Shown here: piece after piece, positions 1-10,209 of the stretch
How the letters are laid out: each line of letters begins with the position of its first letter
Position numbering within the stretch: position 1 is the first letter of the stretch
Source of the DNA: a virus
DNA: 58,065 nt
Virus record (IMG/VR): IMGVR_UViG_3300027911_000015
Coordinates: 1 to 58,065 of that record
Reading direction: 5' to 3' (one strand)
The notes under the pieces: model-generated
Database searches by the model: none
What the model saw: only the letters and a program-made list of their open reading frames with translations
Told to the model about the DNA's origin: nothing
Position numbers and translations under genes: made by a program

Positions 1-1652
1 CCAGTAGCACCCACCAGTCCACTATTAGGACCAACCCAGGCACCAGAGTTGTTTACAATCTGTGTTCCTGCAACATAGAAGCCTGCATTAGCCGTCACCG
101 TGCCTACTACGATAACATTACCTGTCTGTTTCACATTACCTGAAGAAGGAAGAGCATTGTTGGCAGTAGTGAATGCTGAGTTTGCTTGAAGAAAAGCAGC
201 AGCCGCATTATTCGTTACAGTCGTGATATTCGTATTCTGTGTAGCATCAACACCACCGATGAATGTATTCGCCGTGTCTGTATAAGTCTTAGCCGATGCC
301 AAAGTAGTAGAGTCGTTAGCCTGCAAGAAAGTGTTGGCTGTATCGGTATAAGACTTAGCCGAAGTCAATGTGGTAGAGTCATTACCTTGCAAGAAGGTAT
401 TTGCCGTGGCAATCAGTGTGTTCAGTGTGTTCGCTGCACTTGATGTAGCTGCATTGGCTGTGCTGGTCGATGTAAGTGAAGATGATAGGTTCAGAGCCAA
501 CAGAATCTTGGAGTAGCTAGCCGAACCCATATCCAGAATATCCCAGTAACCGCCAGCCTCATACCAGCGAATCGTAGCGTTGGCATTAGCACCACCTCCA
601 CGATACACATTGATTGTGCTGGTGATAGGAACGCCTGTGTTTGCTGAGATTGTGAATGCATTGCTGTTGTATACCGTAGTTCCGTTGATCTGGAAGTTTC
701 CACCAACCGTCAGGGCGCCGCTGATGACCGCCGAGTTCGCGGTGATGTTGTTAGCCTTGAATGTGGTTGCCAGCGATGCATCGAACGAGGTATTTACTAC
801 CTCATTGGTGCTGGTCATAGTTCCATTCACCGTGACATTGTTGTTGGCTGTCAGGTTATTGGTGAATGTGTTTCCTGTGACACTCAGAGTAGCCGTGTTG
901 ACCACTGAGTTTGCTTGCATCGTTCCAGCGAATGCTGTTCCTGTGACACTCAGCGTTGTGGTGTTCATTGCCGCATTGGCTTGGACATTGTTTGCTGTGA
1001 CCGTGACAGACAGTACGCCCGTGTTGGACACAAACGAACCTGCCGTGAGTGCCGTAGTGATCGTGGCAGTTCCATTGGAAACCAGATTTCCGACCCACGA
1101 GTTCTGAAGAATATTGATTGTATTGCCGCTGATATTGTATGATACGACAACATTGTTTGCCGTAGCATTACCAACTACCGTTGAGTTACCGCCAGCATAT
1201 GTGTTACCGATAACCGTCGTATTTCCGCTTACAGTGACATTACCACTGATCGTTTCATTACCACCAATCGTCACATTACCGCCAACGATTGTATTGTTAG
1301 ATACATTCAGACCAGTTCCGCTTGCGAGTGCAAGAATGACGCCGCCAACATTGATTTGACCTGATGCAGTAAGACTGAGTGCAGTGTTCGTGAAGTAGAC
1401 TTGCTTGTCCACTTGCATGTTGTTCTGAACATAGACAGATGAACCGACACCGGCGACCGACAGTTGACCAGCAACCGTGGCATTGTTAGCAACCGACAGA
1501 CCCAGTGTTGGGTCATTCAGATACAGTGTGCCGGTTGGCTTGATGTAGTTGTTTGCTGCGATATCGTTGTTTTCCTTGGCGAGCGCATTGATAGTGACCA
1601 TCTGGTCACCAAATGTGTTCGCATAGGAAAGAATCGTTACGGTGTTGGACAT
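1..1652 (-). CDS. Partial repetitive tail-fibre-like structural protein (C-terminus outside window)
   Basis: The minus strand is open from an ATG at 1652 through the left edge, so at least 550 residues are present and the C-terminus is missing. It starts MSNTVTILSYANTFGDQMV. The ATG overlaps the stop of the upstream 77-residue gene by one base (TAATG). Composition is Asn/Thr/Val/Gly/Ala-rich. A stretch of short beta-repeats of the type GNxTVxGN spans roughly residues 110-160. Later come repeats such as QANDSTTLASAKTYTDTANTF, also found in the fibre gene at 10.2-12.0 kb. Low-complexity repeats of this kind are typical of trimeric phage fibres. Position at the end of the baseplate run supports a fibre or baseplate-attached role. 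Receptor specificity cannot be read from this part. Confidence 0.72.
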   Translation of the reverse strand, partial: MSNTVTILSYANTFGDQMVTINALAKENNDIAANNYIKPTGTLYLNDPTLGLSVANNATVAGQLSVAGVGSSVYVQNNMQVDKQVYFTNTALSLTASGQINVGGVILALASGTGLNVSNNTIVGGNVTIGGNETISGNVTVSGNTTVIGNTYAGGNSTVVGNATANNVVVSYNISGNTINILQNSWVGNLVSNGTATITTALTAGSFVSNTGVLSVTVTANNVQANAAMNTTTLSVTGTAFAGTMQANSVVNTATLSVTGNTFTNNLTANNNVTVNGTMTSTNEVVNTSFDASLATTFKANNITANSAVISGALTVGGNFQINGTTVYNSNAFTISANTGVPITSTINVYRGGGANANATIRWYEAGGYWDILDMGSASYSKILLALNLSSSLTSTSTANAATSSAANTLNTLIATANTFLQGNDSTTLTSAKSYTDTANTFLQANDSTTLASAKTYTDTANTFIGGVDATQNTNITTVTNNAAAAFLQANSAFTTANNALPSSGNVKQTGNVIVVGTVTANAGFYVAGTQIVNNSGAWVGPNSGLVGAT

Positions 1653-1885
1653 TATTCAGCCGCCTTTTGTGCTAGTAGTTGCTGGAGAAGGGCTTTGATA
1701 GTAACCACATCGCCTCTGATAGAAGCAACCTCATCCCGCACCTTATTTAGATCGTCTTTTTGCATCTTCAGAACTCTTTGCTTCGCCAAGTATTCTTCTT
1801 TGGCAACAGGATCTACATTAGATAGACCCATTGATTTGATATCACGGACGAAGGGGGTTCCCTCTACCTTTACGAAGTTGTTCAT
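1652..1885 (-). CDS. Small coiled-coil structural-cluster protein, 77 aa
   Basis: Starts MNNFVKVEGTPFVRDIKSMG. The C-terminal half (about residues 27-77) is a heptad-like charged/leucine helix, so a coiled coil is likely. It lies between a 1084-residue structural protein and a fibre-like gene and abuts both, so a virion or fibre-assembly role is plausible. T4-like phages often keep a short ORF of this kind in their fibre cluster, but I do not recognise a named family. Confidence 0.7.
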   Translation of the reverse strand: MNNFVKVEGTPFVRDIKSMGLSNVDPVAKEEYLAKQRVLKMQKDDLNKVRDEVASIRGDVVTIKALLQQLLAQKAAE

Positions 1886-1886
1886 A

Positions 1887-4800
1887 TTAGATTCCTGTGC
1901 CCGAAGGTAGTGCCAGTGCGCGCATATTTGTTAGAACTGGGACCATAGTGTTATCTGCGGTCGTCATAACAATTTTGAGAGCAAACTGGTTGAAGTTATT
2001 GAAGATCGTTCCTTGACTGTTTGTGTATGACACATTGTTATTTGCCACACCATTTACACCAGGTGCCGCTTCAAACTCAAGGAGATTGGTGCGATCTGTT
2101 GAGTAGCCGTTGGTGCCATTCACCAATGTCATCAGTTGCCATTGATTGGTTTCAAACGGTTGTGTATCATTACCCGCCTTCAACTTGTAGAACACATAGA
2201 TGTTCGTTCCCGAAGGACGATATGCTGTGAAGAACACGCGAAGGTCCTGTGAGTCGTTTCCTGGAGCCAGCGTCACCTTTTTCGTCAGATATCGGCAGAG
2301 AGCATTACCACCAGATGCCGAGAACTCCGACACCGCCACCACATTGGCACCAGAACCTGGCACCGTATTAGCATCTGAAATCGTGATCGTTGGTGCCTTC
2401 AGATATCCAGAACCACCAGTTGTGATTGAAACTGACTGAACAACACCGTTTGCCACGTTTGCCGTGGCGTATGCCTGGGTTCCACCAACAAGGTCAGGAG
2501 CCGAGATAGCAACCGTCGTATTGGAATTTGTAGAATCGTATCCTGTTCCACCGTTGACCAGTGTGATTACATTGTTAGACAGGCTCAGATTGTTGATGAT
2601 CCAGTCCAGATTGTATAGAGACATACCATCATCAGCAAGAACCGGCGACATTGTGTTATCTGTTGAACCCAGTGTTGCATACAGAACGAACGAGTTACTG
2701 CTGTTCGCTGTAAGTTGACGTGGACCCTTGCCATCTGCTAGATAGATATTGTCATATGTTGGCGAACCGTAGCGACCAGGAACAACAGGCAACTCTACGT
2801 CAGGAAGACCGGTCGATTGCAGTGTGGCTAGGAATGTATATGAAAGACTTGTTCCTGATGGAGAGAAGTCGGTCGTAGAGATATTGTATGCATCCGATTC
2901 TTTGTTTGCTCCTGTGACCTGCGAGACAGCCGCACTGACCAGTGTTGGATCATAGAATGCTGCCAAGTCCTGGTTACCCAACTTGCGGGTTGGGAGACCA
3001 TATGGAATCGTGAAAGCAATCTTCGGCGTCTTGGTCGTATCGAACACGCAGCGATCCAGAACGAACATCAGAGATTCGGCTTGGTTGGCTGTCCAAGTGA
3101 TCGAGTTCTGTGATTCGAACAGAGCACCAATGTAAGGAGCCGTTCCAATCTTCGTGATAGCCGTTGGTGTAGGATCTGAAGGAAGATTCTTGACAGATGA
3201 AGAGATAGCCGTAGCATTCTGAGCAGCCGCATATAGTTCGTAGTCAGCCGACTGTGAGTGCAGCATGAATGCATACAGAACACCTGGCTGGATGTATACA
3301 GGAGCAGGGAATGTGAATAGTGTGGCCGATGTTGGATCCAGATAGTGAGGTGTTGCCGAAACATTCACTTGGTCAGGAGTCATTGTGACTACCGAGTTAT
3401 CCAGTGTATCACCATCAGGATATCCATTCAGTGTATGAACGATAGACAGTGTGATTGGAGCCATCGATGATGTTGGCTTGCTGGCGAAGAATAACTTCAG
3501 TGAGGCAAGGAAACATCCATTAGGATAGTTCTTCGCATCGATCATGAAGGTCTGCGCGATAGGATCGAATGGGTTCTGAACATTCAGTGTATTGATAAGG
3601 TTCGATTGCTTTGCTGTAGCCGTGAAGGTATTCTTGGCAGCCGAAACAGAAGGAGAGAAATCGCTTCCGCTTGTCTTGCTCACCAGAGAAGATGCCGTAA
3701 ATGTAGCCTCTGCCCATGTCGTAGCCGATGCACCACCGTCCGTAGGAACAAGGCGATTGTCCACACGGAACACGCGGTCGCCTGTCTTGAAGGTTGAGTC
3801 GGGTAGGTTGAAGATTGCGGTAAAGATACCGTTTTCGTTTGTGGACAGTGAAGGCAGTCCAGAGCCATTCTTGACAGCAAGAAGATAGCTGGTGGTTGTT
3901 CCTGTCAGACTATATGACGATGTGACTGTTGAGTTGGTCTTGCTGTTGAATCCGATAGACACATCAACAGGAGCATCCAGCGTAGCAAGACGAGTTGAAC
4001 CCACATAGCTCACCACATTTGCAGTGAATGTCTTCGTGATCTTTCCGACATTACCCTTGTTGTCCTGCGTGACTCTGGTCGATGTGATATTGATCTTGGC
4101 GCCGTTGTAATAGTTATCAACACTTGATGCGAGAGCCGATAGACCGACGACAGTAGCTCCATTGAAGTAGTTTCCGCCGCCTGGCATCGCATAGTCTGTT
4201 CCGGCTGCGGTTGGGAATGTAGCAGGAGGATTGCACAGGTCGAAATAGATTGGACCACCAACAGGATTTCCTGGTCCTGTAATCGTACATGCAACAGAGC
4301 CAGGTCCACCGAAGTTGTATCCTGCACATTTGACCGTGTGTGTTCCTTGTGTGACTGTGATATTCGCTGTTGCCGCAGAGCCATATGTTGGAGCATGGAG
4401 AACTTGGACACCATCAATATAGAAATAACCATCATTGTCGCAAGAACCGAAAATCTCATAGGTGCCTGTATATGGGAAATATACGCTCCACGTTGAAATG
4501 AAGTTCGAGCCAGGAGCAGCCACAGGAGTATTCCATACGCCGTGACCGTTCAGATAAGCACAGTAGTTACCATTGCTCTGGCGATACAGACTTACTGTGT
4601 TGGATGATACGTCAGTGAATGAACCACCGACAGACGAGATACCACCAGAAAGGTGCACCGCCTGGGTGCCAGTGGTCGTAAGTTGACCCATCGCCGTATT
4701 CGACACATAGTTTCCGCTAGAGTTGAATAGAGCATTGGAAACAACCGAGTTGGTTGTCGTGTTTGTAAGACCTGTGTGGAAATCTGATGCGATATAAAGT

Positions 4801-5141
4801 CTGGTATTACTGGTTCCTGGATAGTTGTAGACCGATACGACAGTGGCAAACGCCTGATACGCAGAAGCCTCGTTGTTATAGTAAACCAGAACGTCATCTT
4901 CCTTGAAAGTTCCCTTCACATTCTGAAGTTCCAGTACGTTAGGCGATGACATATACTTGTCAACATTGACACCATCGAACCAGGTCGAAACTGGTGTATT
5001 CACCTTCATACCCTTGGCACGAATGACCAACTGTTGCGCCCGGATATACGGTTGAATAGAAATGTCGGTGATGAAACCGTTCGACTGGCTGTATGATGAG
5101 CCGAGTTGTTGGTTTACACTAGGAACAGAGGACAATGACAT
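1887..5141 (-). CDS. Large baseplate/fibre structural protein with PA14-like module, 1084 aa
   Basis: The N-terminus (residues about 25-75) has the pattern of T4-like structural proteins that begin with an RARGxxxNTxVxxxFDG-like motif, here IRAKGMKVNTPVSTWFDG. Around residues 215-300 is a PA14-like carbohydrate-binding segment (TGTYEIFGSCDNDGYFYIDG followed by a TVTQGTHTVKC strand). Further on are GGTGYD and GGSGYLKAP loops, a beta-sandwich repeat seen in several other proteins here. The PA14-like module suggests contact with a surface glycan. It sits immediately downstream of the DUF4815 protein in the same orientation. Placement among virion proteins is firm; the exact baseplate position is inferred. 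Confidence 0.75.
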   Translation of the reverse strand: MSLSSVPSVNQQLGSSYSQSNGFITDISIQPYIRAQQLVIRAKGMKVNTPVSTWFDGVNVDKYMSSPNVLELQNVKGTFKEDDVLVYYNNEASAYQAFATVVSVYNYPGTSNTRLYIASDFHTGLTNTTTNSVVSNALFNSSGNYVSNTAMGQLTTTGTQAVHLSGGISSVGGSFTDVSSNTVSLYRQSNGNYCAYLNGHGVWNTPVAAPGSNFISTWSVYFPYTGTYEIFGSCDNDGYFYIDGVQVLHAPTYGSAATANITVTQGTHTVKCAGYNFGGPGSVACTITGPGNPVGGPIYFDLCNPPATFPTAAGTDYAMPGGGNYFNGATVVGLSALASSVDNYYNGAKINITSTRVTQDNKGNVGKITKTFTANVVSYVGSTRLATLDAPVDVSIGFNSKTNSTVTSSYSLTGTTTSYLLAVKNGSGLPSLSTNENGIFTAIFNLPDSTFKTGDRVFRVDNRLVPTDGGASATTWAEATFTASSLVSKTSGSDFSPSVSAAKNTFTATAKQSNLINTLNVQNPFDPIAQTFMIDAKNYPNGCFLASLKLFFASKPTSSMAPITLSIVHTLNGYPDGDTLDNSVVTMTPDQVNVSATPHYLDPTSATLFTFPAPVYIQPGVLYAFMLHSQSADYELYAAAQNATAISSSVKNLPSDPTPTAITKIGTAPYIGALFESQNSITWTANQAESLMFVLDRCVFDTTKTPKIAFTIPYGLPTRKLGNQDLAAFYDPTLVSAAVSQVTGANKESDAYNISTTDFSPSGTSLSYTFLATLQSTGLPDVELPVVPGRYGSPTYDNIYLADGKGPRQLTANSSNSFVLYATLGSTDNTMSPVLADDGMSLYNLDWIINNLSLSNNVITLVNGGTGYDSTNSNTTVAISAPDLVGGTQAYATANVANGVVQSVSITTGGSGYLKAPTITISDANTVPGSGANVVAVSEFSASGGNALCRYLTKKVTLAPGNDSQDLRVFFTAYRPSGTNIYVFYKLKAGNDTQPFETNQWQLMTLVNGTNGYSTDRTNLLEFEAAPGVNGVANNNVSYTNSQGTIFNNFNQFALKIVMTTADNTMVPVLTNMRALALPSGTGI

Positions 5142-5159
5142 ATCATTACACCTTTACGA

Positions 5160-8100
5160 TTAGAACAACTTGATAGATACATTTCGTGTAGTCTGACCAC
5201 CACCAACTCCTGCCAGACCAGCAACCGTATTGATTAGGGCTGCGGCAGTGATAGGCTTGACAATAGGCTGAGTTCCTGGAACCGACTGCCAGTTTCCTAC
5301 ATTCAGAACAGACAGACTGTTGTTTGCTGTTTGTTGAACTTGTAGGTTAGGATCAGTAATGACCGTATCAGGAGCCTTCGAGTTATCAACCCAGTTATCC
5401 ATTGGAGGATTCAGTTCAACGATGCCTTGGAACACTGGGTTCGAGAATGGGTTCACCGAAACCGTATTCGAAGCCAACTGCTGAACCACCACATTCGCTG
5501 TTGTATATGGCAGCGTGAAATAGTTCGTTGCCTTGTTCACCGTATTTATCTGGAATCCCAAGGTCGATGGAGAAGTTGCCGAACGGTTCATCGTGCTAAC
5601 TACAGCCACGGAATGTAGAGGATAGTTCGAAACCGTCTGTGCTGCCGACATTGTGCGGTTCAGTCTGTCGATTGCCACTGAGAAGTCTGGGTTCGAAGTA
5701 TCAGCCGTTCCATATGAACTGAAGTCATCAACAAGAATACCATTCTTGAATCGGTTTAGACCATTCGCATCAGGAACTTGAAGTCCCTGCGTGTTCTGTT
5801 CCAGCGTATTCAGACTGGTGTAGTATTCAATGTTATTGATGCGTGTCTGAAGATCCGAAATGTCACTCATTGTCCAACGACGATGCTGAACCTTTTCCAC
5901 GCTAAGGTTAGGAACCACACCCTTAGGTGCTTCAGAAGGAATGAATGCTGTATATGGATCGTGACTTAGCTTGGCAAGAATCAGAGAACCATCTGGTGCC
6001 GCAGGGAAGGCTGGATTGACCGATGGATTACCCTGAACGACCAAGAAGTTCTTATCCTTATTCAGAACCAGCAAGTCCTTGCGAGCCAGATAGTAAGCAT
6101 AGTTACTTGTAAAGTTCGTCAGGTCCTGTGGAAGATACGTTCCCGTATCGTTCGTTGATGGACTTGCTGAGTAATCGAATGCGAATGTCGCCGTTCCATT
6201 TACACGGGTAGGTCTGAAGTCGATACAATCGCGCAGTTGATAGAAGTTACCACCCGAACTTGTGAAGGTAGGAATCTGTGTGTATAGTTCGTTGACATAC
6301 GACATAAGTGAGAAATAACCATCACCACCCGTATGCTTATAGAAGTCGAAAATCACCAACAGATTACCTTGTGGCACAGGCGCACCAGGGTTCAACGTCA
6401 AGAATGCGTGGTCGTAATGTGAGTCCTTCTGACCATTGTTGAATGTGTAGTTCGAAGTCACATCATAGGTTGGATCCGAAAGCATAGCAAGCGTAGGACC
6501 AGCCGAAGAAGACTTCGTATCAATAATCTGGACGATATCCTTCACATCAGAAACATATAGTGATTGGTGAACACCAACACCGACGATAGCAGCATTCTTG
6601 ATATACACTTGTCCATTCGTCAAGTCAACATAGGTATTCGATGCAATGATACCGTCAGGACCTGTGTTGGCGATGACTGCTGTGTTTCCTGATACCAGCG
6701 TCTTGAGTTTCAGAATGTGCTGGTTGTTATCAGCATTCAGAACATTCATCTTGGCGATGACTGTGACTGTCAGAGGAGCCTTATATTTCGTTGAGGTCAA
6801 TGTCAGGATTTCAGAGTGTGTTCCGGAGATAGCGATTGTATTTCCTGACGTACTCCAATCCATGATTGAACCAGGATTTCCGTTGTTCGCCACGTCACCT
6901 GTGCTTACGCAGATGATCGTGTAGTTCTGCTTTACTGAATCAGCAGACAGTGTTCCTGTTCCGCCTTCGAAGCTAACCACACCCTGTAGAGAAACAGGCA
7001 GCGTGACCGACAGAGAACCGCCCGAGAACGCCTTGTTACGGAAAACTTCAGTGGAGTTATAGAAACCACCACCCAGTGTGCTTATATATGGTTGACCGAT
7101 CTGGAATACGAGTTCAGGTGCCGATGAGTTTTCATAGATCGCATCACCTGTTGGGACACCGCCGACCTTACCTTCGTTGTCGATGTTAGCCCATGCAGCC
7201 AAGTTCGTCGTTCCGCTAGCCGTGTTAGCGATTGTTTCAACATCCTTCGTGCCGAAGTGGAGAACGAACTGCGATGTGGTATCTGGTGTGAACGAGAACG
7301 GCGTATCCACCGTCGCAACATGAGAAGCATAACTTACAATCCTACGAACGTCACCAGCAGAAGTTCCCGAAGTGATCGTTAGTGTTACGCCATAATATGC
7401 GTTGGCGACACCCGAGAATGTTCCGTTTGTATCATAGAAAGTGATTGTGTTTGCCGTTCCCGATGCCGCGTTCGATCCCAACGTATTCGTCGTAATATCA
7501 TATACGTATGCCTTATACACATATGATGCCGTGTTAGCATTCGAACCATAGTGGTCGAACACCAGTCCGCGGATGTATCCAGAACCAGCCAGTGTCGATG
7601 CGTAGGTCGTCGTATTCGTAGAAACGACCGAACCGTTAGCAACCGTGTGAAGATCCACTGGCATACCCGTGGTCACGTCGAACACACCATTCGCTGAGTT
7701 CACGAAGAAATAGTTACCGTAGTCGGTAAATACTGGGTTGTTATTCTGTGCTACTGTGTTGCGTGAGCGAGTATTCGTTAGCTTCAGAGTAGACTGGTTC
7801 TCAGCGCGGTAACCATGAACATACGCGATACCGCTACCGATATTCAGATCGTATAGTGTAGATGTGGTATTTGATGATGGGGTGATGCTGAAATCGTTGA
7901 CGATGTAATCGCCGTTCGTTTCGAAGGTTCTCTTGGCGAAGTAGTCATCGATGACACCGTACACCGAACCGTCCACCATCTTGGTAATGATGCCGTTCTC
8001 GATACGGACCAGTTCAACGAAACCATCATCGTCACCAAGAGACAATGGACGGCTTTCCAGCGTAAGGATAATCTGATATCTGTCAGCACCAGGCGCCTGA

Positions 8101-8804
8101 TAGTTCGACGCACCGATAGCTGGATCAAGCAGGGACGGGTCTCCGATGTAGTCTTGAATCGTTTCTGTGATATTCAGACCAACACGGGCACTAGGAACAT
8201 TGGTATACTTGGAAAGAATGGCTGTCTGTGGGTTGACCTGAACGAATGTTCCGTTGGAGATATTGATACCGTCTGCGCGAGTGTAGTTGGACGCGATGTA
8301 GAACACACCTTGGGCGATAGAAACTACAGAACTGGCGCCAGTAGAGGCACTAGGAACAGCCTGAACCGCAGCGTTCGAAAGCACATCATAGATGACCTGG
8401 TTGTCGGTGAAGTGTGTTCCTGATTGGTAGGACAGGATGAAGGTAGGAGGGTCTCCACCAGTGGCACCAGCATCCACGGCGATGACGCGGGCTACGATGG
8501 TTCCGGTAGAATCTGTGACAAGGCGACCCAGGAATGTCTGAACATTGATAGGAGAACCGTTATATACTGTATTCAACTTGACATAGAAGCAGTTTAGGTT
8601 GGTCGTGACTTGACCACCAGTAACAGGTGAGTTCTGCTTGAAGATGTTATCTGCGAACTTGGTGATTTGGTCCTGAAGAATCGTCTGACCTTGGGTCAAC
8701 TCGCGAGCCTGAACAGCGAAACCCGGCTTGTAGAGGATACGATAGAAGTTCTTCGTAGGGTCAAAGTCATCAAAATATGGGCTAGAACTGAAATCTAATG
8801 CCAT
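5160..8804 (-). CDS. DUF4815-type baseplate/tail structural protein, 1214 aa
   Basis: The N-terminus (residues 5-60: FSSSPYFDDFDPTKNFYRIL, then KPGFAVQARELTQGQTILQDQ) is the recognisable start of the DUF4815 family, found in large tail or baseplate proteins of T4-like phages. The rest is a long beta-rich chain with many Asn/Thr turns. It lies between gp8 and another large structural protein in one transcription unit. The family has no assigned enzymatic activity. I infer a peripheral baseplate or fibre-anchoring role, comparable in position to the gp9-gp10 region of T4. Confidence 0.82.
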   Translation of the reverse strand: MALDFSSSPYFDDFDPTKNFYRILYKPGFAVQARELTQGQTILQDQITKFADNIFKQNSPVTGGQVTTNLNCFYVKLNTVYNGSPINVQTFLGRLVTDSTGTIVARVIAVDAGATGGDPPTFILSYQSGTHFTDNQVIYDVLSNAAVQAVPSASTGASSVVSIAQGVFYIASNYTRADGINISNGTFVQVNPQTAILSKYTNVPSARVGLNITETIQDYIGDPSLLDPAIGASNYQAPGADRYQIILTLESRPLSLGDDDGFVELVRIENGIITKMVDGSVYGVIDDYFAKRTFETNGDYIVNDFSITPSSNTTSTLYDLNIGSGIAYVHGYRAENQSTLKLTNTRSRNTVAQNNNPVFTDYGNYFFVNSANGVFDVTTGMPVDLHTVANGSVVSTNTTTYASTLAGSGYIRGLVFDHYGSNANTASYVYKAYVYDITTNTLGSNAASGTANTITFYDTNGTFSGVANAYYGVTLTITSGTSAGDVRRIVSYASHVATVDTPFSFTPDTTSQFVLHFGTKDVETIANTASGTTNLAAWANIDNEGKVGGVPTGDAIYENSSAPELVFQIGQPYISTLGGGFYNSTEVFRNKAFSGGSLSVTLPVSLQGVVSFEGGTGTLSADSVKQNYTIICVSTGDVANNGNPGSIMDWSTSGNTIAISGTHSEILTLTSTKYKAPLTVTVIAKMNVLNADNNQHILKLKTLVSGNTAVIANTGPDGIIASNTYVDLTNGQVYIKNAAIVGVGVHQSLYVSDVKDIVQIIDTKSSSAGPTLAMLSDPTYDVTSNYTFNNGQKDSHYDHAFLTLNPGAPVPQGNLLVIFDFYKHTGGDGYFSLMSYVNELYTQIPTFTSSGGNFYQLRDCIDFRPTRVNGTATFAFDYSASPSTNDTGTYLPQDLTNFTSNYAYYLARKDLLVLNKDKNFLVVQGNPSVNPAFPAAPDGSLILAKLSHDPYTAFIPSEAPKGVVPNLSVEKVQHRRWTMSDISDLQTRINNIEYYTSLNTLEQNTQGLQVPDANGLNRFKNGILVDDFSSYGTADTSNPDFSVAIDRLNRTMSAAQTVSNYPLHSVAVVSTMNRSATSPSTLGFQINTVNKATNYFTLPYTTANVVVQQLASNTVSVNPFSNPVFQGIVELNPPMDNWVDNSKAPDTVITDPNLQVQQTANNSLSVLNVGNWQSVPGTQPIVKPITAAALINTVAGLAGVGGGQTTRNVSIKLF

Positions 8805-8817
8805 GTTAGTATCCTAA

Positions 8818-10197
8818 TCAGAATTGAAGGACAAAGCGGAACTGTTCAATACCACTAGCACTTCTCTGGACTCCTGGTCGGTTTTCAACGAATGTGATAT
8901 AACCAGAGAACAGATTGAATGATGGCGTGCTGATAGTCAATATGGTTCTCGCTGTTCCTGATGTATTTCCGAACACCAGTGCGTTTGTTGTTGGTTGTCC
9001 AGTGATATTTATGAGGCTCAGCACATTGGTTGCGAGATTGAAATCCAACACCGTCGCCATAAAGGTAGCGGTATTTAGTGAGGCTCCTTGGTAAATCGTT
9101 TCACCCGACACGAAGGCTCCAAAGCCCGATGATACTGTAAGGTCGGTTGAGGTCTTGTAGATTGCTCCGTTGGCCGGATTCGGTTCGTTCAGCTTGTCTG
9201 TCGGATTCACAAGAAGACCTACTTGGTGATAAGTCACGTCCGTAGGAACCACACCACCTTCACCATCAGTAAACTCCACCGAATACATGGCGTTGAAACA
9301 ACCAAGTTCCAGTGCAGGATCGAATCCGTGACCACCCACAGGAGACACAGGTGCCTTCAGAACGGCTCCTGAACCTGTAGACGAAACAACCGAAGCATTG
9401 GCATACGTAAAGTTTGTGCCTGGGTTCGTCACGATGATATCCGTGATGACTCCGTTGGCGATGACAGGGGAAGCAACCACACCTGTTCCATCACCAGTAA
9501 CAACGATGGAGATAACTGAGTTCGTTGGGTCATATCCAGAACCACCGTTCACCACGTTGATTACGTCAATGCTTCCGATACCGGCAGGTTGATTTAGTGG
9601 GTCAGGGAAGGCATCCGACGGTGACACTGGAAGCCAGTTGGTATCCATGAACTTGATCTTACGACCCGCATCAATCGTAAACGAGTATTTCCATTTGTAA
9701 CCATCAGGACCTTGATAGATATTGTTCGTTGAGTATGTGCCAGGTTCAAAGAACGGTTCTGATGTAGAAAGAGCGCCTTTGTTATTGCTCAGACACTTGA
9801 ATACCTGGTCATACTTGTTCTTGACATAGAAGTGGTTGATTAGAGAACCGTCTGGGTTCCTCTGAAACATATCCACATGGTCATCATACGCAAAGAATAC
9901 TGTGTTTGCTGCCCAGTCCACACGTTCAATGACAGGATTGATATCGTTTGTGGTGATCTTCTTGACCGCGAAGATGTTTTTCCATAGCTTTTTCAGAGAA
10001 TATGTGTCTTGTGTAGGAGCAGGAGGCGATGTATCAACTGGCCATGGGTCGACCGTAGCCAGAAAACAATATGGCAAACGAAGGGGAATCGTTGGTTCCG
10101 ACATTGCCACTGCCACAGGAGAAAAGTATTCCTGTTGAACCAGAGACAACTGTTCACCGAATGTAAGTAAATTTTGCGTTTGGGTTGCCGTTGGCAT
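8818..10197 (-). CDS. 8: Baseplate wedge protein gp8-like, 459 aa
   Basis: Residues about 70-210 carry the pattern of T4-like gp8 proteins: LKKLWKNIFAVKKIT, then VIERVDWAANTVFFAYDD, then FYVKNKYDQVFKCLSNN and GPDGYKWKYSFTIDAGRKIKF. T4 gp8 is a 334-residue wedge subunit forming dimers. This version is longer because of an inserted GGSGYDPTNS-type beta module (about residues 215-285) and an extended C-terminus. Its place after gp25, gp6 and a gp7-position protein matches the order of T4 wedge genes. Confidence 0.75.
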   Translation of the reverse strand: MPTATQTQNLLTFGEQLSLVQQEYFSPVAVAMSEPTIPLRLPYCFLATVDPWPVDTSPPAPTQDTYSLKKLWKNIFAVKKITTNDINPVIERVDWAANTVFFAYDDHVDMFQRNPDGSLINHFYVKNKYDQVFKCLSNNKGALSTSEPFFEPGTYSTNNIYQGPDGYKWKYSFTIDAGRKIKFMDTNWLPVSPSDAFPDPLNQPAGIGSIDVINVVNGGSGYDPTNSVISIVVTGDGTGVVASPVIANGVITDIIVTNPGTNFTYANASVVSSTGSGAVLKAPVSPVGGHGFDPALELGCFNAMYSVEFTDGEGGVVPTDVTYHQVGLLVNPTDKLNEPNPANGAIYKTSTDLTVSSGFGAFVSGETIYQGASLNTATFMATVLDFNLATNVLSLINITGQPTTNALVFGNTSGTARTILTISTPSFNLFSGYITFVENRPGVQRSASGIEQFRFVLQF

Positions 10198-10209
10198 TAT
10201 ATCATCCTA

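Noticed and set aside
186-1910. Plus-strand open frames of up to 175 codons at the left edge
   Set aside because: They lie opposite an uninterrupted minus-strand fibre gene and have the odd composition expected from antisense frames of Asn/Thr/Val-rich repeats.
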